A stretch of DNA of 51,839 bases from an uncultured Mediterraneibacter sp. (GTDB lineage Bacteria > Bacillota > Clostridia > Lachnospirales > Lachnospiraceae), in assembly GCA_944377745.1 (NCBI GenBank), contig CALWFV010000022.1, positions 1 through 51,839 on the forward strand, written 5' to 3'. A program made the translations under genes and the position numbers. A model generated the notes under the pieces. The model had not been told where the DNA came from, did no database searches, and saw nothing but the letters and a program-made list of their open reading frames with translations. Below, piece after piece: positions 17,524-25,996 of this stretch. The first letter of the stretch is position 1, and the number at the start of each line of letters is the position of its first letter.

Positions 17524-17539
17524 CTTACTGAATTGTAAG
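17524..17539. promoter_or_regulatory. inverted repeat upstream of the module C regulator
   Basis: CTTAC (17524-17528) and GTAAG (17535-17539) form an inverted repeat with a six-base centre, in the 132-base gap between the HAAS-type gene and the regulator gene. The half-site shares CTTAC with the nonamers before the ATPase gene, so it may be an autoregulation site. A TACAAT-like -10 lies nearer the gene, but no clear -35 was found. Confidence 0.35.
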
Positions 17540-17573
17540 AATCCCCACACCTCTTCTTTTGGCTATTTATTTC

Positions 17574-18668
17574 TTATGCCGCATCCTCGATCCCATAACG
17601 AAGCGTATGGTAAACTGTGGATCCTACCTCCAGGAGCGTGAGCACCAGACCGAACGCAAGGAGGCAATTAGACACAAAATCTCCGTTCCATCTCGTAACA
17701 ATCTCATTCAGCCCCGTCCCATTCTGACTTCCCAGATGCAGTTCCAGTTCTGTAGTAAAGTCCGGGTTCCAGAAGGGAAACGCCTTCAAAAGAAGGAACA
17801 GCAGGATCATCTGCAGTACCCCTGTGACAATACTGCTGATCATCACCAGCCGGCAGTAATGCCCTACCACAAGACGGAGCACTTCATCCGCCAGACCGAT
17901 CACAAGGCTCAGGATGAAAAAGGGAAGGATGATATTCCACTGGTCCAAATTGAACACCGGGATCGTCCGGATCACTTCCCCGTCCCGGAACACAGCGCCG
18001 AAAAACTGCGGAGCAAAAATGAGCAGGACTCCGAAGATCATGATAAACACGATCCCCGCAATACTGTCTCCTCTGCTGATCATCGCCTTCTTATGGGGAA
18101 TCGGAGACAGATTTCCGGGTGTCCATATCTTCTGCTTTCCTGTAAAGTTGTCTCCCAGATCCCTTACCGTCCAGTTTTTCTCCTTCTTCATCTCAAAGCG
18201 GATCTTTCTCCGTTCCATGACCGCAAAGGCAAGTGTGACCCCGCCGAAGGCAGACAGCCCGGCAAGGAAAATCCCGGTAAATCCATTGGCGATGCCAGTG
18301 CCCACGGCCATTATAGCAGCGCCTGTCATATCTCCATCCAACATTACAATCCCGTCCCGGATACCCTGGATCACTGATACAATAAGAACCGTAGCGATCA
18401 CACAGGTAAGTACGATCCGGAGCAGCCAGAGATAGTTGTCATAGTATTCCGGCCCGATCAGGCAATGGGTCCTGTCCTGATACTTTTCTGCAAATTTCGC
18501 CGGATCCCCCAGCTTTGACAGTACCTCCTCCGCAGAGCCGCCTGTTTCCAGCATATCGCCGATCAGCTCCTGGAGTTCCAGGCTCACTTCCCCTCTCTGG
18601 TCTCTCGGCAGGCGGCGCACCACCTGATAAATATAACGATTGATCAATTCCTGATCCTTCCCGCTCAT
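17574..18668 (-). CDS. HAAS/DUF1700-type membrane protein partnered with PadR
   Basis: A protein of 364 residues. The first 70 or so (SGKDQELINRYIYQVVRRLPRDQRGEV and LGDPAKFAEKY) match the cytoplasmic HAAS/DUF1700 domain that is usually encoded next to a PadR regulator. The rest has about seven hydrophobic helices in two groups separated by a polar cytoplasmic stretch. The ATG at 18668 overlaps the stop of the PadR gene (ATGA) after a GGAGG-like site. Such pairs are thought to work as membrane-linked regulatory switches; the signal is unknown. Confidence 0.8.
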   Translation of the reverse strand: MSGKDQELINRYIYQVVRRLPRDQRGEVSLELQELIGDMLETGGSAEEVLSKLGDPAKFAEKYQDRTHCLIGPEYYDNYLWLLRIVLTCVIATVLIVSVIQGIRDGIVMLDGDMTGAAIMAVGTGIANGFTGIFLAGLSAFGGVTLAFAVMERRKIRFEMKKEKNWTVRDLGDNFTGKQKIWTPGNLSPIPHKKAMISRGDSIAGIVFIMIFGVLLIFAPQFFGAVFRDGEVIRTIPVFNLDQWNIILPFFILSLVIGLADEVLRLVVGHYCRLVMISSIVTGVLQMILLFLLLKAFPFWNPDFTTELELHLGSQNGTGLNEIVTRWNGDFVSNCLLAFGLVLTLLEVGSTVYHTLRYGIEDAA

Positions 18669-19009
18669 TCTTCTTCCTCCTTCAACAGTTTTCCCATACT
18701 TTCCGAAAGTTCTTCCCACTGAACTTTAAGTTCTTCATAAATCTGTGTCCCGTAGTCCGTTCTGTGATAGTATTTTCTTGGTTTGGAGCCCCCTGTCTCC
18801 CACTGGCTTTTCAGGAGCCCCTGCTTTTCAAGCCGCCGCAGCAGCGGATACAATGTATTGGGATCAATATCAATCCCTTTCTCTTCCAGACTCTGGACAA
18901 GGGAATATCCGTATTTCGGCTCTCCCATCTGGCTGAGCACACTCAGCACCAGCGTCCCTCTTCTCAGTTCCATCAGCAGACTGCTGCGCAGATCCTTTTC
19001 CTCACCCAA
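18665..19009 (-). CDS. PadR-family transcriptional regulator
   Basis: A small regulator of about 114 residues. The winged helix (RRGTLVLSVLSQMGEPKYGYSLVQSLEEKGIDIDPNTLYPLLRRLEKQGLL) is typical PadR, followed by the wing (KPRKYYHRTDYG) and a short C-terminal dimerisation helix. An open frame reaches a GTG at 19018, but that GTG is part of AGGAGGTGG; a TTG at 19009, eight bases downstream of AGGAGG, is the better start. It is translationally coupled to the HAAS-type membrane protein and probably represses this pair. Confidence 0.88.
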   Translation of the reverse strand: MGEEKDLRSSLLMELRRGTLVLSVLSQMGEPKYGYSLVQSLEEKGIDIDPNTLYPLLRRLEKQGLLKSQWETGGSKPRKYYHRTDYGTQIYEELKVQWEELSESMGKLLKEEEE

Positions 19010-19100
19010 CGCTTCCACCTCCTGGTCTCACTATACTGTATATCATACACTATTGTCAATACAAAAATAAAAGGTCATAAAAGGACCTGCCTCTCTGCAA

Positions 19101-19200
19101 AGGGATTAGGCCCTTTGCAGAGGGGTCAGGCCCCTTGCAGAGGGGTCAGGCCCCTTGCAGAGGGGTCAGGCCCCTTGCAGAGGGGTCAGGCCCCTTTGCA
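19101..19200. repeat. five tandem 20-bp units, each able to form a hairpin
   Basis: Five exact-length 20-bp units run without gaps: 19101, 19121, 19141, 19161 and 19181. Three central copies are identical (AGGGGTCAGGCCCCTTGCAG); the first reads AGGGATTAGG at its start with the matching change CCCTTT, keeping its pairing, and the last ends CCCCTTTGCA. Each unit holds GGGG-TCA-GGCCCC, a self-complementary REP-like core. They lie between the kinase stop and the PadR gene and could block exonucleases or stop transcription. Confidence 0.85.
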
Positions 19201-20329
19201 CATTGTCTGTTTCAGAGACTGCCATATCTGCGGACGATCTCCACCATGGTATCCCATTTGTTCTCCATATCTTCCACCAGTTTGAACTGAGTCCTTGCCC
19301 GGCCAGGTTATGTCCCTCTCTGTGGATCTTGAAGTAGTGATCTCCCTCCAGATAATCTGTCAGGAACCGCATCCCGCACTCATAGGTCATCACCTTTTCG
19401 CCCATTGGAAGAAGTTCCACTTCTTTCGGCGTCAGGCTTCCCGCACATCCCTCAAGAAAGCCTTTCACGTAAACTTCAAAAAGTTCCATGCTGCAGGACA
19501 CTTTGCTGAGATCCTGTTCGTCCTCCGCTGCCGTGCTGGCGCCGAACCGGATGGAGTCGCCGAAATCGTTCATGGCAAGCCCCGGCATCACTGTGTCAAG
19601 ATCGATCACGCAGATCCCCTTTCCGGTGGCATTGTCGATCATGATATTGTTCAGCTTCGTGTCATTGTGTGTCACCCGCAGGGGCACTTCTCCATTTTCC
19701 TGAAGCTTTCCGAATACATTTGCCACATCCTCATGGGCGAGTACAAACTCGATCTCTTTTCGCACGGAATCCGCACGGCCGCAGATATCTTTGTCAACAG
19801 CCTGCCGGAACACCTCAAGCCTTGCACGTGTATCATGGAATCCTCTGATGGTCTCATGGAGCGTATCCGCCGGATAATCCGCAAGGAGTCTCTGGAAGTT
19901 ACCGAAGGCAAGCGCGCTTTCATAGAAATCCTCCGGCTTTTCCACCCGATCAAAGCATTTCGCATCTGTAATAAATTTGTAGGATCTCCAGTATTCCCCT
20001 TTTGAATCTACAAAATATGCCTTTCCGTCCTTTGCCGGTATGATATTGAGCGTCTCACGCTCCGGATCTCCTCCGTTTTCAATGATTCGTTCCCTGAGGT
20101 AAGAGGTCACACCAACGATATTCTCCATCAGTTCCACCGGTTTTTTAAAGATCTCCCGGTTCATTCTCTGAAGTATCACACTCGCGTCACCCATATCTTC
20201 GATCTCAAACGTGAGCAGATATGTATCATTGATATGTCCGCTCCCGAAAGGACGATATTTTTTCAGTTTCTCCGGGAATTCAAACCCGGCTGCCGCCTCC
20301 ATGATCTGAGATTTTTCTATTCGTTCCAT
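19166..20329 (-). CDS. nahK: N-acetylhexosamine 1-kinase, C-terminal frameshift
   Basis: Phosphotransferase-family (APH-like) kinase that phosphorylates GlcNAc or GalNAc at C1 after phosphorolysis of lacto-N-biose or galacto-N-biose. Visible are the catalytic loop VTHNDTKLNNIMID, the metal site VIDLDTVMPG, and DHYFKIHREGHNLA near the end. After that point the family sequence RARTQFKLVEDMENKWDTM appears in another frame and stops properly at 19212. One missing C on the coding strand near 19298-19303 shifts the ORF, which then runs through foreign residues into the tandem repeats and stops at 19166. The start at 20329 follows AAAGGAAGAAAG. The lesion removes about 33 native C-terminal residues; it may be real or a homopolymer sequencing error. 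Confidence 0.88.
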   Translation of the reverse strand: MERIEKSQIMEAAAGFEFPEKLKKYRPFGSGHINDTYLLTFEIEDMGDASVILQRMNREIFKKPVELMENIVGVTSYLRERIIENGGDPERETLNIIPAKDGKAYFVDSKGEYWRSYKFITDAKCFDRVEKPEDFYESALAFGNFQRLLADYPADTLHETIRGFHDTRARLEVFRQAVDKDICGRADSVRKEIEFVLAHEDVANVFGKLQENGEVPLRVTHNDTKLNNIMIDNATGKGICVIDLDTVMPGLAMNDFGDSIRFGASTAAEDEQDLSKVSCSMELFEVYVKGFLEGCAGSLTPKEVELLPMGEKVMTYECGMRFLTDYLEGDHYFKIHREGHNLAGQGLSSNWWKIWRTNGIPWWRSSADMAVSETDNVQRGLTPLQGA

Positions 20330-20352
20330 CTTTCTTCCTTTCCGTAAACCGA

Positions 20353-20380
20353 AAGCAGTCCTGTTCCCCACGGACTGCTT
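20353..20380. repeat. 9-bp perfect stem-loop in the leader of the hexosamine kinase gene
   Basis: AAGCAGTCC (20353-20361) pairs perfectly with GGACTGCTT (20372-20380) around a ten-base loop, in the gap between the divergent kinase and AraC genes. On the kinase side it would be an mRNA leader hairpin about 23 bases before the start codon; no T-run follows, so it is not a clear terminator. It may also be a binding site. Confidence 0.45.
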
Positions 20381-20450
20381 GCTTTTACCTGGAAATCTTT
20401 TATAATTATCGTAACAGATCAACATATATGACCGGAAGAGAGGAATCCCT

Positions 20451-21305
20451 ATGAGCCACCGCCATTATCCCATCAAAGAAAATGAAATCCCGGAAATCCA
20501 GCCCCGACTTCTCTCCATCACTCTGTCCAGAGATGAGAAGGACTGGACAAGCGTTCTCCACACGCACGCTTTTACTGAAATCTTTTTTGTTATCAACGGC
20601 GAAGGCCGATTTGTCTTTCAGCAGGAAATCCGGACGATCCGGGCCGGGGACCTTATCCTCGTTCCTCCTTATCTGGACCATACGGAGCAGTCTCTTCCCG
20701 GCAGACCGCTGGAGTATTATGTCCTCGGGATCGACGGAATCGCGTTCCAGAAAGAGGGCGCTACATCCTCCGCTCAGATCTTCTGCAATTTTTCCGATCC
20801 CCATCTGATCGAAGAGCTGTTTGATCAGATGTATTATGAAGTCAAGGCAAACGGATACGGTTCCGAACTCATCTGCCGGCATCTTCTGGAGATTCTGGTC
20901 CTCCGCATCCTGCGCACCTCCCGGGAACTGATCCCGGTTCCCATCAGCACTGCAAGGATGACCAAGGAGTGCGCCCGCATCAAAGAATACCTGGATGCGC
21001 ATTACGCAGAGCACATCACGCTGGATACACTGACGGATCTTGCTCATATGAACAAATATTACCTGGCACATTCTTTTACCAGATACACCGGCTTCTCCCC
21101 CATACAGTACCTTAACCGCCGCCGTCTGGAAGCCGCCTGTCAACTCCTCTGTGATACAGACCTTTCTGTCTCAGATATCGCAGGTTCCACCGGGTTCTCC
21201 TCACAGTCCTACTTTACTCAGGCCTTCCGAAAATTTTACGGGACCACTCCCATCAAATACCGTCAGGCCCATGAGGCAAAGCAGGTCAGATCTCATACCA
21301 GATGA
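20451..21305 (+). CDS. AraC-family regulator, probably of the GH112 module
   Basis: A regulator of 284 residues. The N-terminal cupin domain (HTHAFTEIFFVINGEGRFVFQ and RAGDLILVPPYLDHTE) senses a small molecule, probably a sugar. The C-terminal double helix-turn-helix (HITLDTLTDLAHMNKYYLAHSFTRYTGFSPIQYLN ... DIAGSTGFSSQSYFTQAFRKFYGTTPIKYR) is classic AraC/XylS. It is divergent from the hexosamine kinase gene and convergent with the GH112 gene, overlapping its end by 20 bases. Its place between the two enzymes suggests that it controls them. Confidence 0.88.
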   Translation: MSHRHYPIKENEIPEIQPRLLSITLSRDEKDWTSVLHTHAFTEIFFVINGEGRFVFQQEIRTIRAGDLILVPPYLDHTEQSLPGRPLEYYVLGIDGIAFQKEGATSSAQIFCNFSDPHLIEELFDQMYYEVKANGYGSELICRHLLEILVLRILRTSRELIPVPISTARMTKECARIKEYLDAHYAEHITLDTLTDLAHMNKYYLAHSFTRYTGFSPIQYLNRRRLEAACQLLCDTDLSVSDIAGSTGFSSQSYFTQAFRKFYGTTPIKYRQAHEAKQVRSHTR

Positions 21306-23448
21306 TCTCGTTGGCCTTCAGATCCACATCAAAGCTGCTCCCGTCCCCCCGGTACACAGTCGTGCTCTGAGGCTCATAAGTATTGTTGACAACACAGTAT
21401 TTGCCGTTCTTTACATAAGCATGTACTTCCACATTGAAATTCGTGCTGAACCATCTGTAGAGATTGTCTTCATCATGGGAAGACCAGATAATGGAACGGT
21501 ACAGGATCCTGCTGTTCTCGAAACTGTAGGGCAGCCCGCTGATGTATACGCAGCGCCCTTTTCCGAACTCCCGGACCGCCATCTGCACTTCCCTGTCCCT
21601 CTGGACCAGGATCTCTGTCCCGTCAAGGGCATACATGTTCTTCTTTCCTTCGCCGAAATCAATCTCTTTCGTACAGCCTTCCTTGATGAAATGGTCATGT
21701 TCTTCCCAGTTGTATTTATCCACATTTAATGTAAATCCTGTCTCTTTTTCCACTCCCATCACTGTTGCAAGCTGAAGGAAATGTCCCTGGTACTGATGTC
21801 CCGCCGGTTCCCCGACTCCAATGAAACCGCCGCCGTTGTAGATAAATCTCTTGACTGCGGTGACGATCCTGTCATCCGTCCAGTTCTCTCCTCCCGTGTA
21901 AGCCGTATCCGCGTCGCCCACATTGAGGAGCACATCGATGTCATCCAGGATTGCCGGATCCTGCCTGATATCATCAAAACTGATGAATTTCACATCAAAC
22001 GGAGCGCCGCTGAGAGCTTCGATGACCCCTGCGTAGGAATAGTTCTGCTTGTAGTAGATAGCATGGTGCACCATGTGATTTCCCCAGGCACGCATCTTTC
22101 CCCAGCAGTTGAGCACAGCCACCTTCTTGATGCAGTAAGGCGTCGTGCCTTTGATATTCTCATATAAAATGCGGAACTCATTGCAGACGCTCTCCACATA
22201 ATCAATGAATTCCGGGAACTGCATGGCAAGTTTCAAGTAACCGCCGTATCCGATCCGGTCAATGGGTTTTCTCAGGATCGCTCTTCTCGCAGTCATCCAG
22301 TTGATCTTTGCCTCCTTCACCGGATCCCCGCCTTCATGAAACACATCCGGGAAAAAGTACGGCAGGAGACGTCCCTCTCTGTATTTTACGCCTTCGATAT
22401 CACTGATCAGGCGGAGCGTTGCGCCGTTGCCCACGCTTCCCACGACTGCGTCCAGACCAATGGACTTAAACTCATCCATAAACGGCTCCATTCCGATCCA
22501 GTGATCTCCCAGGAACATCATGGCTTCCTTTCCGCACTCATGTGTGATATCCACCATCTCTTTGGCAAGCTTCGCCACTTCTCTTCTCTGGAATGCCTGA
22601 AAATCAAGGAATTCCTTTGACGGAATACGGTAGGTATTGTTCATATATCCCTGATCGATGATAAATTCCGGCCGGAACTTATATCCCGCTTCCTTCTCAA
22701 ACTGCTCCAGGATACAGGGGCTCACCGAAGCCGAATATCCGTACCAGTCCACATATTTTTCTCTCGCCAGCTCGTCGAAGATCAGGGTGAACTGATGGAA
22801 AAATGTAGTGTAACGGATCACGTCCACATGAGGATTATCTGCGATGAACTTTCTCAGTCTATCCATGGAATATCTGTGAGTTTTCGGCTGACGGACGTCA
22901 AAGGTGATCTGCTTTTCAAAATTCTTCCATCCGTTTGTCACCGCATTATACATGTGTACCGGATCCCACATAATGTATGCCAGAAAGCTCACTGTATAAT
23001 CATGAAAAGCCTGTGCTCCCCGGATCGTCACGTCCCCTGTCTCCGCGTCATAACTCCACTGCCCGCCCGGTACCACTTCGCCTGTCGTCCGGTCGATCAC
23101 TTCCCACCATCTTGTAATGTCGTCACGGTCATTCACTTTAAGCATATCCGGGTACAGATAATCCATAAGGTGGATCGACAGTTCCTCGCTGACAGCAGTG
23201 TAAAAGGTCGTCATGATATACATCTGCTGGATCTCGTCCGGGTTTGCCTTTGCCCAGGCATTGTCTTTTCTCGTCGTATAATATGTGGCGTAAACCTTTG
23301 CATCCACATTTTTCAGGTCTTCCGGATAGTCCGTACCGTCACAGTCGCGGATCGCGTCTGCTCCCCATCGTACCAGCAACTCCAGTGTCTCCGGAACCAC
23401 ATCTGTATCTGTGGGGATGGTCACTCTTCCTGTTGTGTTCTCTTTCAC
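21286..23448 (-). CDS. lnpA: 1,3-beta-galactosyl-N-acetylhexosamine phosphorylase (GH112)
   Basis: A cytoplasmic phosphorylase of 720 residues that splits galacto-N-biose or lacto-N-biose with phosphate into galactose 1-phosphate and GalNAc or GlcNAc. The opening GRVTIPTDTDVVPETLELLVRWGADAIRDCDGTDYPEDL and the barrel segment DEFKSIGLDAVVGSVGNGATLRLISD are strongly conserved in GH112. A glutamine-amidotransferase-like domain (VLLNVGDADTAYTGGENW ... GGGFIGVGEPAGHQYQG) and a beta domain end the protein. The start is a GTG at 23448, seven bases after AGGAG. The companion kinase supports GNB/LNB, not galactosyl-rhamnose, as substrate. No dedicated sugar transporter, GalT or GalE lies in the window. 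Confidence 0.93.
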   Translation of the reverse strand: MKENTTGRVTIPTDTDVVPETLELLVRWGADAIRDCDGTDYPEDLKNVDAKVYATYYTTRKDNAWAKANPDEIQQMYIMTTFYTAVSEELSIHLMDYLYPDMLKVNDRDDITRWWEVIDRTTGEVVPGGQWSYDAETGDVTIRGAQAFHDYTVSFLAYIMWDPVHMYNAVTNGWKNFEKQITFDVRQPKTHRYSMDRLRKFIADNPHVDVIRYTTFFHQFTLIFDELAREKYVDWYGYSASVSPCILEQFEKEAGYKFRPEFIIDQGYMNNTYRIPSKEFLDFQAFQRREVAKLAKEMVDITHECGKEAMMFLGDHWIGMEPFMDEFKSIGLDAVVGSVGNGATLRLISDIEGVKYREGRLLPYFFPDVFHEGGDPVKEAKINWMTARRAILRKPIDRIGYGGYLKLAMQFPEFIDYVESVCNEFRILYENIKGTTPYCIKKVAVLNCWGKMRAWGNHMVHHAIYYKQNYSYAGVIEALSGAPFDVKFISFDDIRQDPAILDDIDVLLNVGDADTAYTGGENWTDDRIVTAVKRFIYNGGGFIGVGEPAGHQYQGHFLQLATVMGVEKETGFTLNVDKYNWEEHDHFIKEGCTKEIDFGEGKKNMYALDGTEILVQRDREVQMAVREFGKGRCVYISGLPYSFENSRILYRSIIWSSHDEDNLYRWFSTNFNVEVHAYVKNGKYCVVNNTYEPQSTTVYRGDGSSFDVDLKANEIIWYEI

Positions 23449-23615
23449 TGTTCTTCTCCTTTCTCTGACCTCTCTGATACTCTCATCATAATTGGGAAGA
23501 AGGCGCCGCGTCTATCCACTCATTGCTCGCATTTTTATAATTCTTGCTGTTTATAGGATTCTTGTCAACAGTTCATCCATGCGCCCGGTTAAAAAAGGCG
23601 GACACAGAAGCTGGC

Positions 23616-24176
23616 TTATATCCAAAAAGACACCCCCACTTTCATCACTCCGGCAAGGAGCATCACCCAGATCGGATTCATCTGGAATTTTTTCAGGAGG
23701 ACAAGGCACAGAACAAAAATCCCCGCCATCACCCAGTCCGTATTGGCAAGTGAAATCTTCGAAGCGCTGTCCCAGATCGCCGGAACAAGGATATCGATCC
23801 CGGCGGCAGCGATCATCGCCACCACTGCCGGTCTCAGGGAATTCAGCACGCCGTCCATGATGTCCATGTTCCTGTATTTCAGATACATCTTTGCGATCAC
23901 TGTGACAATGATACAGGAGGGAAGGATGCATCCAAGGGTCGCCACTGCCGCCCCAGGTATCCCCGCAATCTTGATGCCCACAAACGTAGCGGAATTGATG
24001 GCGATCGGTCCGGGGGTCATCTGTGAAATCGTGATCAGATCCGTAAACTCTGACATGGAAAGCCACCCGTGGCCTGTCACTACCTGCCCCTGGATCAGCG
24101 GCATCGCCGCGTATCCTCCTCCGAAGCTGAAAAGTCCGATCTGAAGAAAGCTGAGAAAAAGCTGAAAATAGATCAT
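23616..24176 (-). CDS. chromate transporter subunit, short ChrA type (second half)
   Basis: A membrane protein of 186 residues with about six helices. SFGGGYAAMPLIQGQVV, the conserved QMTPGPIAINSATFVG and the later glycine/proline-rich helices mark the short-chain CHR family. Short ChrA proteins act in pairs of opposite topology. The gene overlaps the first subunit by four bases (ATGA, 24173-24176) after AGGAGGGGG, so both are made together. In Clostridia such pairs often transport unknown anions; chromate resistance is only the family name. Confidence 0.87.
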   Translation of the reverse strand: MIYFQLFLSFLQIGLFSFGGGYAAMPLIQGQVVTGHGWLSMSEFTDLITISQMTPGPIAINSATFVGIKIAGIPGAAVATLGCILPSCIIVTVIAKMYLKYRNMDIMDGVLNSLRPAVVAMIAAAGIDILVPAIWDSASKISLANTDWVMAGIFVLCLVLLKKFQMNPIWVMLLAGVMKVGVSFWI

Positions 24177-24739
24177 TTCGTCCCCCTCCTTTTTCCTGCC
24201 AGCGTGCGCACCGCCCCAATCAGCCCGCATATGATGACCACATAGATCACGTTCACATCAAAGAAGCAGACCGCAGCGAAAGACGCCCCCATGATCACAA
24301 GAGACGGAGCGCTCTTTCCCCGAACGATCCCCGCAGCCATGTCATATACAACGACCGCAATCACAGCCGCCACTCCCGCCTGCATTCCTTCCAGCATCTG
24401 ACTGATGATATAATTATTGCGGAATGCGTTGTAAAAGACCGAGATCAGGGAGATGATCACAAAGGGCGGGATGATGGTGGCAATGATCGCCGTAACCGCG
24501 CCTGCCATTCCCGCCAGTTTATAGCCCACCACGATGGCGCCGTTCACTGCGATGGCGCCCGGAGCCGACTGTGCGATAGCGGTCAGATCCAGCATCTCAT
24601 CCTCCTCGATCCAGTGATATTCATCAACAAATTTCTTCTTCATCAATGTCACGATCACATACCCGCCTCCGAAGGTAAAGGCGCTCAGATACAGCGTGGA
24701 AATGAAGATCTTTGCCAGCACTTTTCTCTTGTTTTCCAT
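24173..24739 (-). CDS. chromate transporter subunit, short ChrA type (first half)
   Basis: A membrane protein of 188 residues with TFGGGYVIVTLMKKKFVDE, the motif QSAPGAIAVNGAIVVGYKLAG and about six helices. It is the partner of the following ChrA gene. The first gene of a two-gene operon, divergent from a LysR regulator, with AGGAG before its ATG. The 142-base gap contains operator-like palindromes (24809-24839). Confidence 0.88.
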   Translation of the reverse strand: MENKRKVLAKIFISTLYLSAFTFGGGYVIVTLMKKKFVDEYHWIEEDEMLDLTAIAQSAPGAIAVNGAIVVGYKLAGMAGAVTAIIATIIPPFVIISLISVFYNAFRNNYIISQMLEGMQAGVAAVIAVVVYDMAAGIVRGKSAPSLVIMGASFAAVCFFDVNVIYVVIICGLIGAVRTLAGKRRGTK

Positions 24740-24808
24740 GATTCTCCTCCATTTGCGTTACAGTCCATACCGAACTTGTCCCCCTCTTTTTCACGATTAA
24801 GTATATTT

Positions 24809-24839
24809 CTTATTGATTCATAAGTAAAATAATATTATT
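24809..24839. promoter_or_regulatory. LysR-type operator candidates between chrA and lysR
   Basis: CTTAT-N6-ATAAG (24809-24824) is an interrupted palindrome of the T-N11-A form bound by LysR-type regulators, and AATAATATTATT (24828-24839) is a perfect 12-bp palindrome next to it. Both lie 43-73 bases before the LysR start codon in an AT-rich tract between divergent genes, the usual place for autoregulation and activation. Confidence 0.5.
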
Positions 24840-24881
24840 CTATTAAATATATAATATTTTCATTATGTAGGAGGAAATCCC

Positions 24882-25766
24882 ATGACACTTCGCCACATGA
24901 AAATCTATGTCTGTGTGTTCCGTCACAGCAGCATCACAAGAGCCGCAGAAGAACTCCACCTGGCCCAGCCGTCTGTGAGCCTCTCTGTGAAAGAACTTGA
25001 GGACTACTACGGCGTCCGGCTGTTTGAACGCATCGGCAGGAGGATCTATCCCACAGAATGCGGGAAACAGTTTTACGAATACGCACTCCACATTGTCTCC
25101 CTCTTTGACGAGATGGAACAGAAAATCCGGAACTGGGATACGCTGGGGACGCTCCGGGCAGGCGCCAGCATCACCATCGGAACCCATATCCTGCCGTCTC
25201 TCATCCGTCGTTACCAGCCTCTCTATCCGGATCTCCGCGTGGAAGTATCGGTAAGACAGTCTGCTTATATCGAGCAGAGCATCCTCGACAGCAGCATCGA
25301 TATCGGGCTGATCGAAAATACGCCGGAAGATCCCGACCTGAAATGCATCCCCTTTATGAAGGACTCCCTTTGCGCCATCGCATCCCCGGGACATCCGCTG
25401 ACCGCCCTGAAAAAAGTGACTCTCGCGCAGATGGCGGAATCCCCTTTTCTTATGAGGGAGAAAGGGAGCGCCGGAAGAGAGATCCTGGACGCCTGTTTCT
25501 CTCTGGCTCATCTCTCAGTCCGCCCCCTCTGGGAAAGCGCCAGCACACAGGCCATCGTCCGGGCAGTATCCGAGGGGCTCGGTGTAGCGGTCCTTCCCTA
25601 TCTTCTCGTAAAGAAAGACATTGAACAGGGGACAGTACAACAGCTCCGGCTCGACCACCCACTGGACCGGAATCTTAACATCATCTTCCACAAAAATAAA
25701 TTCCTCACGGAAAATATGAAGGCTTTCATCCGCCTCTGTCAGGATTACGGCAGGGAAAAAGCATGA
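24882..25766 (+). CDS. LysR-family regulator, likely of the ChrA pair
   Basis: A regulator of 294 residues. The N-terminal winged helix-turn-helix (MKIYVCVFRHSSITRAAEELHLAQPSVSLSVKELEDYYGVRLFER) is canonical. The C-terminal effector-binding domain (SITIGTHILPSLIRRYQP ... IDIGLIENTPEDPDL ... AIVRAVSEGLGVAVLPYLLV) resembles the CysB/CbbR-type fold. GGAGG lies eight bases before its ATG. It is divergent from the chrA pair and probably controls it in response to an anion or metabolite. Confidence 0.9.
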   Translation: MTLRHMKIYVCVFRHSSITRAAEELHLAQPSVSLSVKELEDYYGVRLFERIGRRIYPTECGKQFYEYALHIVSLFDEMEQKIRNWDTLGTLRAGASITIGTHILPSLIRRYQPLYPDLRVEVSVRQSAYIEQSILDSSIDIGLIENTPEDPDLKCIPFMKDSLCAIASPGHPLTALKKVTLAQMAESPFLMREKGSAGREILDACFSLAHLSVRPLWESASTQAIVRAVSEGLGVAVLPYLLVKKDIEQGTVQQLRLDHPLDRNLNIIFHKNKFLTENMKAFIRLCQDYGREKA

Positions 25767-25874
25767 TCGGCCCATTTCCGAATTACTTCCGAAACCATGG
25801 CAAAATATTGAAAACAGGTACAGAGGGCAGTATGCTTGATACAGCATGAAACTATTTTCAGAGTGTGGTTACAT

Positions 25875-25996
25875 ATGAAGAGCAAAACACAGAAGATCAC
25901 GACCATTGCCATGTTATGCGCCATCGCCTATATCGTGACGGCAGTCGGCAGGATTCCTGTCGTCCTGTTCCTGAAATATGATCCGTCCGATACAGA
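25875..25996 (+). pseudogene. N-terminal remnant of an ECF riboflavin transporter (RibU)
   Basis: The reading frame from 25875 gives MKSKTQKITTIAMLCAIAY then IVTAVGRIPVVLFLKYDPSD. The motif FLKYDPSD directly after the first helix is the hallmark of RibU, the riboflavin-binding subunit of ECF transporters. After about 40 residues the match stops and the sequence passes into a riboflavin kinase fragment in another frame. RibU normally has about 190 residues and six helices, so this is a deletion fossil. Confidence 0.6.

Noticed and set aside
19101-19200. CRISPR array
   Set aside because: The units are contiguous 20-mers with no spacers and no cas genes nearby.
25767-25874. FMN riboswitch before the RibU remnant
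   Set aside because: None of the conserved FMN-element segments could be recognised.
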